Assembly (NCBI GenBank): GCA_023101725.1
Contig: JALJCO010010572.1
Coordinates: 124,001 to 188,000 of the forward strand
Source of the DNA: Atherinomorus stipes
Lineage: Eukaryota; Chordata; Actinopteri; Atheriniformes; Atherinidae
Direction: 5' to 3'
DNA: 64,000 nt
The notes under the pieces were generated by a model. It saw nothing but the letters and a program-made list of their open reading frames with translations. It ran no database searches and was not told the DNA's origin. The translations under genes were made by a program, and so were the position numbers. This document shows positions 10,991 through 21,697 of the stretch, one piece after another; the first letter of the stretch is position 1, and every line of letters starts with the position of its first letter.

Positions 10991-11490
10991 TTGATATTTT
11001 CATTGGTGGAAATGTGGCCAGACTGTACCTGCTTATATGATGTCAGCTCAGATTTCAGAAACATCCATCCAAATATCCAAATATAGCCGCTTTCAGACTT
11101 GCATTGTGGAACATGAGTGGAAAAGTCCATCCACCCTTACCAAAAAGTAGTACATGCAAGTATGCTTTAAGTATACTAATTTAAAACTTTAAATAAGAAA
11201 GTATGCTTTCAGTTTACCATTTATGTACTTATCAGAAATATACTTAACAAAGTTTACTTGGCATTTACTAATAAATATACTAGAAGTTTAACATATTTAG
11301 CCTATACTTATATTTAAACTTTTGAACAATATACTTTAATAGTAGTACATTCATAGTTAGGGATGAGTACCGAAATCGGTACTTTTATTGGTACCTACCG
11401 AACTCCGTCGGTACTACCGGGTACCGATTCACGTAAAATCAAACGGTACCATGTTTCGGTACCTAAATGCATCCTTTTTAATGTGAGGTA

Positions 11491-11772
11491 GTGGAGGAGT
11501 TTGTTATTTCTGTGCCGCACCTGAACGTTGCATCGCAGCATGACATCAGCAGCAGCAGCCGCGTGTTCAGTCAGAAGCTTTCCTGCTTCACTTCTCTAAA
11601 ACATCAAGTTCGCTGCATTATTTGTGATGCCAGCGGCGGGAACACGTCTGATCTGAGGAAGCAGCAGATTAAACACAATATTCTTTTCAAAGTTCTGTTC
11701 CCGACGCGTCTGCAGCCCGCAGAAAAAAAGAGGGAGAAGTCCGTCAGCGCCTCGGCGGCTGAACAGATGTAA
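11491..11772 (+). pseudogene. hAT transposase N-terminal BED-finger remnant
   Basis: A 93-codon frame includes VRCIICDASGGNTSDLRKQ followed by QIKH. C-x2-C, then GGNTSxL, then a spaced histidine pair is the BED zinc finger of hAT transposases. Here only the second histidine is clear; the first seems changed to glutamine. The frame ends at 11772 with a lysine- and serine-rich tail, and no catalytic domain follows. This is a leftover first exon in a non-autonomous element and would not give an active enzyme. Confidence 0.65.
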
Positions 11773-12189
11773 TCGGGGGCAGATAATAACCAGCAGGTTC
11801 ACAAACTGCCGTTCAAGAACTTAATACGAAGTGAATATTTACTGAGTTCAGCATCAACCAAGACAGTAAACCAGTTCTGGGGGGACGCGCATGTCACGTC
11901 TCTCCCTCCCTCCCTCTGTCGCATCCCACATCTTATTAAACTCTTCATCACAGCGGAGTTTCCGCACGCGAGTGCACCAGCCACCATACTTACATCTGAT
12001 AAATAAGAGTCTGCGTCTCTCTGAAACAGCTTGTATGGTTTAACCAGCACGGCAGAAACTGTCTGCATCAAGTTAGTAACCTGATCCCTGCAGCAGGATT
12101 ACAGCCTCCAGACCTGCGCAAAATGCCGCCACAAAATCAGTTTAGTGTCGGAGAATATTCCGTCTTTCTCATTAAATTATTCTGTTGTT

Positions 12190-12515
12190 ATTATTATTAT
12201 TCAGTCTGGAACAAAGTCCCAGAAAGTCTCAGATCAGCTGAAACACTTAAGTTTGTTTAAATCCAGGTTAAAGACCCACCTGTTCCCAGCTGCATTCACA
12301 TAGATTTTACTCTAAAGTTCAAATCTGCACGGCTCTATGCTCTCTTTTTAAGCATAAATATTTAAAATTTTTATCATTTTAAAATCATACTTGTACTTTT
12401 TTGTTCTTAATCATTTTCTCTTTTACACCCCGCTGCAATGCTTGGTTTATCTAAAGCACTTTGAATTTTCCTGTAGGCTCCATGAAATGTGCTGTATAAA
12501 AAAAACTAGTCTTGC
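12190..12515 (+). pseudogene. LINE 3' end inside the hAT
   Basis: At about 12205 the plus strand reads WNKVPESLRSAETLKFV followed by a stop-broken IQVKDPPVPSCI. The usual form in fish L2-type LINEs has WNxLPxxLRSAxTLxxFK, then SRLKTHLF. Downstream are AAAGCACTTTGAATTTTCC and CATGAAATGTGCTGTATAAA, the typical L2-type tail. The LINE either inserted into the hAT or was carried by it; other copies of the hAT would decide. Confidence 0.65.
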
Positions 12516-13023
12516 CATTAAAGTTTCCCTGTTACCAGACGCTCTGACATCATAGAGAAACAGCTGGATTTTGCTTTAATATATTATTAAAAAATTCTAT
12601 GTTGAGAATGAGAAATAAATCTGTAATTGCCATATAAACACACATAAAAGTACCGAAAACTGGTACCGTTTGGTACCGGTACCGATTCACAGGTATCGAA
12701 AGTTGGTACCGTTTCGATTCAAATGTGAAAGGTACCCATCCCTATTCATAGTACATTTTCAAACATACTAGTTTCTTTGATACTAAGCATTTAAATGTAA
12801 CTGGACCATTTGGTGGAGTCAAATAAAACACCTGAATCTATTTTTGACATAAATTTTGTAATATTTATTTTACTCAAGGTGGAGTAGAAGTATAATAAGG
12901 TATTTTTGAGTATATTTGAAAATGTATTTTTAAACAGTAAACAGTGGACTATAAGTGTATTATCAGTAAACTCACAGCAAACCTAAAAGGTTACTTTCTG
13001 TATACTTAAAAGTCTACTTCATT

Positions 13024-13487
13024 GTTGCCAACTTAGCGACTTTGTCGCTATATTTAGCGACTTTTCAGACCCCTCTAGCAACTTATTTTCAAAAAGTGCT
13101 TAGCGACAAATCTAGCAACTTTTCCTGGTGATCATGGAGACAGATAAAGTTTATATCGCTCCACCTGTTCATCAGGAACTGCCTGCCATCAGCCCCTCCC
13201 TCCCTGTTTCTCGGCACTCACTCACTGCTCCCGCTCTCCCTTTGCAGAGATGACCACGCCTCCTCTTCTAGATTATTTCCCATAATGCCTTGTGGCACAA
13301 CTGGGTCTTCTTTGCACCATGACTCAAATGTGTATGTCACCACTTCAGTACCCTTGTTAATGACCAATGAGGAATGCCATTAAATGGTACTGCCCATACG
13401 CAATGTTGATTCGGTGGCGTCAATTAGCGATTGCTGGTGACTTTTGGGTCGACCAATAGCGGCGTCTCTCGCTGGACAGTTGGCAAC
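13024..13487. mobile_element. TIR element with GTTGCCAACT ends
   Basis: The left end GTTGCCAACTTAGCGAC and right end GACAGTTGGCAAC share a 10-bp inverted repeat. The left end continues with repeated TAGCGAC and TAGCAACT motifs. It interrupts the CCCTTACC element at 13023. Length is 464 bp with no frame. I could not read a clear duplication, so the superfamily is open. Confidence 0.6.
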
Positions 13488-13914
13488 GATGGTCTAATCT
13501 CTTAAATTAAAAAGTAAATTTAAAGTATGATTAGACCAGGATGTCGCATACAATTAAATTTATAAGAAGAAAATGAAAGATAAATAAATAAAAATGTAAT
13601 ACTCCATCACAATTCAGTTTCTCACAAAAAGATCCAAAAATGTTTCTGTATGCACTCTTTAGATGTTGCAAAATGTTAACCTAGTCTTCTTACGTGACGA
13701 CAGGGAACTGCCATCTTGAAATCATGTAATGGGAGGACACGTTTCAATTGGTCACTCGAATTTTTGCCCTCAGCAGATAGCTCAGGTAGTGCGCACACAG
13801 GGAGTTGTTTTTACCTCATGAGGCAAAAAACATCAATTATGAGGCAGAAAACTGGCTGAAAATCAGGCGCACATGGCGAGCCGTCTGCTGAGGAAATGTC
13901 TCGGATGAGACCTC
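13488..13914. other. Unassigned interval
   Basis: No family recognised apart from the 13765-13880 segment, which recurs at 10900-10990. The right part of the CCCTTACC element may lie here beyond recognition. Confidence 0.35.
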
Positions 13915-14011
13915 CTCAGATTTTAGCTCAGCAGATTTTAGATCAGCAGATTTATGCTCAGCAGATTTTAGCTCAGCAGATTTATGCTCAACAGATTTTA
14001 GCTCAGCAGAT
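13915..14011 (+). repeat. Tandem 15-mer array
   Basis: About six units of CAGCAGATTTTAGCT with small changes (TTTATGCT, CAACAG) stand head to tail. This is a minisatellite. The unit resembles the CAGCAGATAGCTCA segment nearby, so it probably expanded from it. Confidence 0.9.
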
Positions 14012-14099
14012 AGCTCTCATGTTCAGCAGGCATTAAACAAACCATCACTTTATATTTCTGTCGTGTGAAGACCTTTTATTCACAGTTTTGCTTGAATTG

Positions 14100-14410
14100 C
14101 ATCCCCTCCCATTAAAGAAAAGGCTAAATTCATAATAGCAATTCAAATAACATGAAACTATGAAAACTAATGATAGATCAAATTTACATTATAATTTAAT
14201 AAATTAAAATATTGATTTTGAATATTTAAAAAAAAAATAATAACAAAAACTGTCTCAGACAAATTAAGCACTTTGCTGATGAACATTGGGTCAAAATACG
14301 TGTCATCAGATGCAGACGTCTGATTGGACGTTACAGAAAGCACCTGATTGCAGTGATTGCCCCAAAGTGATGCTCAACCAAATTTTAGCCCAGGAGCCCC
14401 ATCATGTTTA
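14100..14410. mobile_element. Partial Tc1-type MITE, copy of 18397-18803
   Basis: AAGGCTAAATTCATAATAG, ATTCAAATAACATGAAAC and CAGTGATTGCCCCAAAGTG align with the complete copy at 18397-18803. The outer TIRs (CAGTCGTCCTC) are not present on either side, so both ends are lost. No coding content. Confidence 0.75.
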
Positions 14411-15443
14411 CTTGTTTTATTTTCTGTGTGTTTGTTTTTAATATTTCTGTTGAACCACAAAACAGATAAATGTCATGATTTCCATAGAATTTTTATTTAT
14501 TACTTTAGTCAATTTCAACTTATTTCACAGACAGCTGATTTTTTTCCCGTCTTTAATGGAAGGGCATGTAAACTTTCAAACACAACTGTATGTGCAGCTA
14601 TCATACTTAAATATGTGTAAGCCTTGTAAAACTCTTTTTCTGGTTCTTTTTGTGTGTGTTGTCTTTCTTTTGATAGTGTCCTCACCACAAGACAAATTCC
14701 TCGTATATGCAAATTTACTTGGCAATAAAGTTTATTCTGAAGTGGAGAAATTATCAGAAGCTCTAAAGTAGACGCCGCTTTTCTCACGTTTTTGGTGAAA
14801 TGTGTTTAATCAGGGTTTCAGAGGTGGTAAGGCCCTTTTGCTGATCTTCTCTCCATCCTTTTGGTACGCTGCTTTTTAGTTAGTGCAAAGATCTTCTGTA
14901 CTGCATGCATGTCACGCCGTCTTCGATACAACTGGACTGGACTGGAGTTTGGCTATGAAATCTACACACTTTTAGATCACTTATTAAACTCTTTGGGGGG
15001 GGGGGGTTGTCCATTTTCAGTTCAATTCCAGAAGCTGTAGTTTAACATTTAAGAATCAGTATCGCTTCATATATATCAGATCTGTGAGATTAAACGGGAA
15101 ACATGAACAAAACGAATTGATGAGGGATGCAGCTGTTGGCAAACTCAGATGCTTGGATTCAGACACCCGACGGCTGTCAAAGCCGTTCCAACTAAAACAG
15201 CATGTTTATGAAAAATCTCAGTATGTGGTATGAGCACAGTCTAAAACAAGTCGATTGTAGATATCAGCAAAATCAGAACTAGGCTAACTTTCATCTTCAT
15301 ATGTGGATGGATTAGGTTCATATATTGGAGGAAATTCTGGAAGTTTACCATTCTTGGCTCTATGACAACATAACAAGTAGTTTGTTTTCAGCTCAAAGCA
15401 TCAAAATGCATTTTAATGTTTATTGTAGAAACAGAGGTAGACC
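14411..15443. other. Unassigned interval with a poly(G) run
   Basis: No family recognised. A G run lies near 14995-15006. Overlapping open frames at 14475-14787 on both strands have no motif; the plus-strand frame contains a hydrophobic stretch, which is common in random T-rich sequence. Confidence 0.35.
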
Positions 15444-15447
15444 TTAA

Positions 15448-16029
15448 AGGATAATTTCCTTTTTTTTTCAACCTGCACCTTATTTTTAGGAGTTTATACG
15501 CGCATTTACTCACCTGTAAAATTTTTGTATCACTTCGACTCCTTTGCAAGATATTACATTGAGTTGCCCTTCGGCGTGCATCCATATAACGGGAGAGACG
15601 GGGCAGCCTCTATATAAGACATTATCTACAGAAAAACTCCTTAATTCTGCTTAAAGCACTGATGAAATGAACAAACGAACTAGTACTATTCTCCTATGAG
15701 TTCAGAGTTTCGCAAATTGTGTTTATTTTGTTGTTGTCTGTAGCGAGCTGCTCTTAGCTGTATTATGGAAGCGTGCATCAGAAACGCGCGGCCCTGAAAA
15801 GTGTGTAGAACACCCTGATAACTAACGTAAAGCTAAATCTGAACTCACGGAACAATAGCACTCGTTCATTTGTTCATTCTACTTAAAATGTTGGTGAAAA
15901 TCACGGAGTTTTGCTGCAGATAATGTCTTATATAACATTTTCCAAAGGAGTCAAAGTGATACAGAAACGTAATGCTCGTATAAACTCCTACAAATAAGGT
16001 CCAGGTTGAAAAAAAAAGAAAGTTACCAT
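15448..16029. mobile_element. Fold-back element flanked by TTAA
   Basis: The left arm begins AGGATAATTTCC and the right arm ends GAAAGTTACCAT; TTAA flanks both (15444-15447 and 16030-16033). The arms are inverted copies over about 200 bp: CTTATTTTTAGGAGTTTATA on the left pairs with the right-arm TATAAACTCCTACAAATAAG. Loop sequence is about 150 bp. TTAA duplication suggests piggyBac or Kolobok mobilisation. A partial copy lies at 40040-40330. No frame is credible. Confidence 0.75.
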
Positions 16030-16069
16030 TTAAAGGGGTAGAGTTCAGCATTTTTGACATACTGTAGGG

Positions 16070-17422
16070 CAGGGGTCCCCAGTTAGCGGCCGGCAGGCCA
16101 CATCCGGCCCGCCAGAGCAAAATGTCCGGCCGGCGCAGACCCAGTGAGACAATGTCAAACTTCAAAAAGGTGAAATAAAGCATGTTTGGTTCTATTTCAG
16201 TGTTTCCAACCATTATAGGCAGGGCGCCCCCCTCCCCTACCAAACCCGGTTTACCTGGTGAACATGACAGCATCATAGCTGCTCTGTGTGTGTTCCTCTC
16301 AGTTTCTATGCAACCCCCCCCCCCTCGCGTCCTCACATGAGGCTCCAACACCGCGGGCAGAGCTCATGTCAGAAAACACATTAACCACTTCAGAATCAGA
16401 CACTAATATCAGTGGTTTTAAACTCTACCAGGAACAAAGATGTTCTCAGGCCTGTTTTAGAGGAACTGGCGCCCCTGAAACATTCTTAACCCCCCTAAAA
16501 TATTGCAGATTAAATTGATTTCAATATTGGCTTTGTAACAAAGCCCACATGTACTTTTAAAAGTTTTATCCTTGTTGGGCTGATGATGATTGCGTTATTT
16601 CCCAGCTGTCTTGAACGCAGCCCAGCTGTGAGATGCGTCTTCGGTTCCGTATCTCTGTGCTGTTCGTGGCCCTCGGCCGGTTTAAATGGTCTTCTCCGGA
16701 GTAAGAACCAACCGCAGTTTATGGAGGTTTACAGGTCTGTTTTAGTTTAACTAGTGAGATGGAGGAGGAAGCAGTCGCTCCTCGAGGAGCAGCAGGAGTT
16801 TCTCCTCCTGCAGATGGAGAATGCACATCGCGGTAAATGGATCAGCTGTCGGTGTTTATTCCAGTATATTATCTGAAATGTGAACTTTAAGGATATTTAA
16901 CGCGACTCCACTGCATGAAATGGTTTCATTAGGACTTCAAACAAAAATGAACCTTTTGTTGTCATCAGTGTTTTTTTAATCACCACATTTCAGTCATTTA
17001 TTGATGATTATTCTTGATTACTCTGATGAAGATCAGAAATGTAACGTGCCTTCACAGCATTCAGCTGTCACATGATGATTAATATGATTTATTATATCAT
17101 GTGCCATATGAACACTGATGCTGTTAGTGGGGGGGTCTGTTACACAGTTCCTGAACACATCTTGAAGCAGAGCTGATTTTAAGGTTGTCAGTGCAGTCTA
17201 GCCTAGATGGAAGTTAAAAGCATTGATGTATTATAGCTACTATTACATCATATACATGCTACATTTTATAAGTCAAACAATACATGTAATATCATATTTA
17301 TCACAAAGCCATGTCACAGGAATTACTGCTGGTATTAATCCCCCCCAAAAAAAGAAGTTGGCCCTCGCTTTGGCAGCGATGCCATTTTTTGGCCCTCGGT
17401 GAAAATTAATTGAGGACCCCTG
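16070..17422. mobile_element. hAT element with 8-bp duplication CTGTAGGG
   Basis: The left end CAGGGGTCCCCAGTTAGC and right end TTAATTGAGGACCCCTG are inverted copies, and CTGTAGGG flanks exactly at 16062-16069 and 17423-17430. CAGGGGTCC termini with an 8-bp duplication mark a hAT. The sequence next to the ends is rich in CCGGCC. It is 1353 bp with no transposase frame. A fragment of the same family lies antisense at 20178-20290. Confidence 0.9.
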
Positions 17423-17430
17423 CTGTAGGG

Positions 17431-18394
17431 CTTCATTTTGGAGTTAGCCAGGGTACTATCTATCACTGGAGATGATTCCAACATATTTCATCCCGTTATT
17501 CTAGTTGCAGAAGGTCGCAGATGCTAATGCTAGCATAAGTCAAGGTTATCTGGCACGTCATTAAAAACGATCTTATCCACTCCACTGAACACCTGAGAAA
17601 AATCCGAACACAAGACCATCTGTGTACATGCCGTGTTAACAGAGTATTGTCTCCAATAAAACTAACCTTGCATTGCGGTGCTGAGAAAGTGTTTCAGCAG
17701 CAACAAAGTTTACTTCCTATATTTGGCAGCCGAGTTGGTGGGGGGTGGGGGGGCTGCCAGGTTCACTCTAAAGTTCATAAATGAGCGTAGCCCCTCTAGA
17801 ATTAATTAATTTAGATGATATCTCATATTTGTTTGATCATGTTGAAACGGTTACTCCTCTGAAGAAGCCGAGCATCGTCATCATGCGATGCTACGTTATC
17901 ACTCCCTGTAGCTCAGAGCTCCACAGTGATGTCAGACATCAGACTGCCAACTTTCCATCTTGTTCTCCGTCTGAGCCGATATTCAAACCGAAGCCTCTTT
18001 CCTCGGGTTATCAAAGCCCCGCTGAAGATGGAGATTTCAGATGGATTCAGGCTCAAGATGAAACATTTGTAGCTTGGATGTCTTTGCATCAGTTTGCGCC
18101 ACCCACAGCCCTCTTGGCTCTTTCTGTGTTCCGTCTGAAGAGAAACACTTTGAAGACATTTTATTTTCATCATGACAAGACAAAGAGGGGTGAAATGCAG
18201 GAGCCGAGGCTGGAAGGATCCGTGTGAGTCAGTAGTAGAGATGTGCCTGCACATCCAGGAACGTGGTGGGAGGGTTTGGATAAAAAGCAGAGGCCAGTCG
18301 TATGTTGCTAATAGCACTTAAGTTGAGACTTTTTCCAATCCTGCCAGGGTCATTTGGGTTGAAAGATCTCATAACTGATATCTCAGAAAACATT
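17431..18394. other. Unassigned interval with a 148-codon open frame
   Basis: The plus-strand frame 17781-18227 is the longest in a segment free of recognised repeats. Its translation has no known domain, and there is no promoter, splice or polyadenylation evidence. The overlapping minus-strand frame is almost as long (134 codons), which argues that both are chance. Confidence 0.35.
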
Positions 18395-18396
18395 TA

Positions 18397-18803
18397 CAGT
18401 CGTCCTCAAAATTATTCATAGCCTCCAATTAGAGAGAGACAAGGCTAAATTCACCATAGTTATTCAAATAACAAGAAACTAAAGAAACTAATAATAAACC
18501 AAAATTTTTAAAATTATAATTTGATGAAATAAAACATTGCTTTTGAATTGCGGTTTAAATTAATAATAAAAAAAAAAGAAAAAAAAAGAAAACTGGCCCA
18601 GACACATTTGGGCATCTTTCCCATGAACAGTCACCTGTCATCAGGTGCAGACGTCCGCACCTGAACATTAGAGAAAACACCTGAATGCAGTGATTGCCTC
18701 AAAGTGTTGCTCAACAAAATTTTACCTTCGTAGCCCCATCGTGCTTTACTTGTTTTTTTTTCCTTCTTTAATTGGTGGATATGAATAATTTTGAGGACTG
18801 CTG
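18397..18803. mobile_element. Tc1-type MITE with TA duplication
   Basis: The left end CAGTCGTCCTCAAAATTATT and right end AATAATTTTGAGGACTGCTG are inverted copies, each flanked by TA (18395-18396 and 18804-18805). At 407 bp it carries no coding sequence. CAGTC-type termini with TTATTCAT and a TA duplication mark the Tc1 superfamily. A partial copy stands at 14100-14410. Confidence 0.9.
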
Positions 18804-18805
18804 TA

Positions 18806-20177
18806 TGTGAATTAACTGCATTTTCACCTCCAAACAGATGTGTAAACACCTAAATATAATTAACTTACATGTCGGTAAAGAAGCTGCATCTATGCTCGGT
18901 CTTCCATGATGATTGTCTTTTAGTGACTGAACACAATTAAAGTGCATTTAAAATGAGATATTCTTACATAACAGTACAGAGTAAGCGCAGAAGGAGTTAA
19001 ATGAGAGGAGCATTGATATCTTTGTCACAAGAGTCTGTATTTCCTTGGAAGGGTTTGAGTTTTTCTGCTATGTTTAGTTGTGCCAGTTAAAACTGCTGCA
19101 GCGAAGATCCCTGCTGAGTTATTCCTGCACTACTTTCCCAAAGCTATCAGTCTAACAACTTGAACTGTGATTATTCTGGTCCTTTTTGCATTTACAGTGC
19201 TGGCATTCATGCAACTTTCACCAAGGGCAATAAAGTTGCGTGCTTGACTATTTTTTTCTTTGTTTCAATGCTCAATTTTAATTTTCATATAGTAATTCAT
19301 TTTCAAGATAAAACAAATCTTCCCAACACTGTATCAAAAGCTTGAATTAAAAAAATCTTATCTACAAAAGTTCTTCAATTCGGTTTTAAATGACAACCTT
19401 TACTGCAGCTAATAACTTGTGCAAGTGCAAGCAATAATGATTCAAACAGCATACACAAGCACAGATGGATTACATAAAAAAGCTTAATAGACAAAAACTC
19501 CTCAAAGTCAGCAGTAAGCAGTAATAAATAAGTTTGTTCATGAGATTTGCACTGAAAACATAAAATCAAATTTTCATAAAGGCTTAAAGGATTACTGATG
19601 AGTCCTTATAGCTGAAAAGCCCTGAAGTTTATTCTAATAAAATTTGATTGAGAAAGAACAAAACTGAAAATTTTTGCTGCATGTTCATGTTGCATCATCT
19701 GCAAACTGCTGTAAACTACTGGCTTATAGATCAGACTGCTTCTCTCTGGCTGCTGCATTATTTCATGTGTGAGGAAATGTGGTCATCATCAATATTATAA
19801 ATGTCAGACAAAGTTAGAAAGTTAGTTTTGCTTGCTTTTTCTGGCTTAACAGTTGAACATTGTGTGCGTGCATAACACCAGAGCCATGTATTAAACTGGA
19901 TTCATATTTCTAAAGTTTTGGGGAAACTGATTGCTTTTGCTGCTGTTAATCATAATTGTGTTTCTTTCCGGGTTTCCCCTGAAAAAATCGATTAAAAATC
20001 CAGTTATGCAAACGCATGCACAGAATTCTTTATTATCCAGTAGAGACCGACTTGGGGAAATCAGGTTTCTCTCATCCACCAACATGTTTGTGTTTGAAAT
20101 CGTACATTTTATACATTGGTGTAATATTATCAGAATGTTCAGCTAATAAAAGAATGGTATGTAATATACAGCACATT
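18806..20177. other. Unassigned A/T-rich interval
   Basis: No repeat, RNA gene or exon recognised. Open frames reach 71 codons only. Confidence 0.4.
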
Positions 20178-20290
20178 CCCAGCGTTGAAAACACTGAAAT
20201 AAAACCAAAGATGCTTTATTTCACCTTTTGGAAATTTATTACATAGTCTCACTGGTTCTGCGGGCCGGACATTTTGCTCTCGCCGGCTAT
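20178..20290 (-). mobile_element. Antisense fragment of the 16070-17422 hAT family
   Basis: CACTGAAATAAAACCAAAG, TTTATTTCACCTTTT, TAGTCTCACTGG and CGGGCCGGACATTTTGCTCT are reverse complements of the left part of the 16070 element, starting about 40 bases inside its end. The terminal CAGGGGTCC is missing, so it is a truncated copy. Confidence 0.8.
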
Positions 20291-20305
20291 TTGGCATCAC
20301 TACTA

Positions 20306-20420
20306 AGGATGGGTATCATTAAGGATTTATCAAAGCACTACTCTTAACAATACTCCTTCACGATCTGGTACGTTATCTGTACCCTTATCTGTACTTTTTT
20401 TTATGACAAAGAATATAAAT
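20306..20420 (+). mobile_element. Possible hAT left end
   Basis: GGATGGGTATCATTAAGG resembles the start of a fish hAT group with TAGGGMTGGGTATCG termini. No right end was found before 20928, so it may be a solo end. Confidence 0.3.
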
Positions 20421-20919
20421 ATCAAAATTTTCCTTAAATAAAAGGATGCTGTGTTTCAAAAGGAGGGAGTTATACCAGCACACTGATGATGGCCCACGAC
20501 CTTTCCCAAACTGGGGCTCCAAGATAATTTCAGGGGGTTGCAAGATCATTGGAAAACAAATTAAATAAATAATACCGGGATGTCAATATCAATGTGCTCA
20601 AACAGAGAGATTAATCTGTGAAGTTTTCCCATTAACTTTCTAAACAACTAAATCATTATTGATGCATATTAGAAATCTGTACTTGGCATTTTCTCATTGA
20701 GAAAAGCTGATTTTGAGACTGTAGCTGGTTTGATTCAAATGTGAACTGAATCCACTAAAAACACTTTATCCATCTTCTTTTTTAAAATTACATTTATGAC
20801 ATCTTTACAAACCTTGATGCTAATTCCCATCAGGGCCACGGGTTTCGTTCTGACCTCCGCGGCATGTGAGGTCACACCTGAGAGTATCTTATAATGGCGC
20901 TAATGATGTATTGATAGTA
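20421..20919. other. Unassigned interval
   Basis: No recognised feature; possibly the interior of the hAT whose left end may lie at 20306. Confidence 0.35.
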
Positions 20920-20927
20920 GGTCTCCA

Positions 20928-21414
20928 CTAGCCTGGCACACCAGCCCGACTATCGTCATGTGTGAGATATATGGGAAGTCAGTCTGGGCTCCCTCCGCTG
21001 GAGACTGATTTCCAATCCAAGATGAGAGGCAGGACTAACAGGAACAAAGTGAACCGGAGAGACGCAATCAGAGGAACACGGAAGTAACACAAACGTCTTT
21101 TTGTAAGAGGAAAACATGGAGGAAAGCCTTCAGAGCAGCAAATTTCTGCTGGTTTAAGGACATGTGCAGCTCATTAAGACATCAGAAAGGGCATCGTTAT
21201 ATAGTCGCTCCTCTGCGGCCGCCATTCTGACTGTTTATGATAGAGAAATGAGTCGCCGAAAAAGACGTGTCATAAAGCCCCGCCTCCCTTGCTGTGATTG
21301 GTCAGGTCAATTTTTTACTAGAGTGGAAATCACTTCCCAATGGAGGAAACCCTGACTGACTCGCCGTGTACAGTATCTCATGCATGCCGTTGGTCAGGCT
21401 GGTGTACCAGGCTG
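20928..21414. mobile_element. hAT MITE with 8-bp duplication GGTCTCCA
   Basis: The left end CTAGCCTGGCACACCAGCC and right end GGCTGGTGTACCAGGCTG are inverted copies. GGTCTCCA stands immediately outside both (20920-20927 and 21415-21422), a perfect 8-bp duplication. It is 487 bp with no coding content. Confidence 0.88.
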
Positions 21415-21446
21415 GGTCTCCATGGTCGAGTCAATGTAAGGAAACC

Positions 21447-21697
21447 AAAGACTGTAAAATAACGGACTTAGTATCCTGTTACATCTGAAGAGTTAATAGT
21501 GAAGCCAGCTGGGCGTTTCCCACCGTCACTTTCTTGCCATGTCATGAGTATCATCACTTCCAGAAAATACTAAAGGTAAGACACACTCAGACTTGCTGTT
21601 AACCGGCGAAAAACCACCATTGTGCAACTCTGCTACAGGCTTAGGACCTTCCTGGGAGCAAGCACGGAGCCCCCCCCGAAAAGACCCTGCCTTGAAG
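21447..21697 (+). mobile_element. Left arm of a long-TIR element
   Basis: AAAGACTGTAAAATAACGG, then CACATC... replaced here by TACATCTGAAGAG and GCGTTTCCCACCGTC, matches the left arm of the element at 43161-44690; inner sequence such as CACACTCAGACTTGCTGTTA matches the reversed right arm. The hAT at 21698 cuts it. Sequence after that hAT (22773 onward) does not align clearly, so this copy is truncated or divergent. Confidence 0.7.

Larger units (their letters stand above)
11358..12744 (+). mobile_element. hAT element with 8-bp duplication TTCATAGT
   Basis: The left end TAGGGATGAGTACC and right end GGTACCCATCCCTA are inverted copies. TTCATAGT stands directly before (11350-11357) and after (12745-12752). 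The uninterrupted copy of the host element reads the same 8 bases once, which proves the duplication. The ends are rich in GGTACC. Inside lie a BED-finger remnant (11491-11772) and a LINE 3' end (about 12190-12515). At 1387 bp it is too short to encode a full hAT transposase, so it depended on another copy. Confidence 0.92.
11134..13023. mobile_element. Second CCCTTACC element, interrupted by a hAT
   Basis: CCCTTACCAAAAAGTAGTAC at 11134 starts a copy that aligns closely with 4929-5400. Alignment stops at 11357, resumes at 12745 (TTCATAGTACATTTTC), and runs on through GGACCATTTGGTGGAGTC and CTAAAAGGTTAC to about 13020. The missing middle is exactly the hAT at 11358-12744. The right end with GGTAAGGG is not seen; the copy is lost at a second insertion at 13024. 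Because the 4929 copy is unbroken here, the order of insertion is certain. Confidence 0.85.

Noticed and set aside
13915..14011. CRISPR-like array
   Set aside because: Units are directly adjacent without spacers and the sequence is eukaryotic; it is a minisatellite.
15866..16351. 161-codon minus-strand open frame
   Set aside because: It spans the right arm of the TTAA fold-back element and the left end of the hAT at 16070, so it cannot be an ancestral gene.
17781..18227. 148-codon plus-strand open frame as a host exon
   Set aside because: No known domain, no splice or promoter signal, and a nearly equal open frame on the opposite strand. Left as unassigned.
20920..21422. PIF or unclassified TIR element for the CTAGCCTGG pair
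   Set aside because: Careful reading of the flanks gives a perfect 8-bp GGTCTCCA duplication, which fits hAT rather than a 3-bp duplicator.
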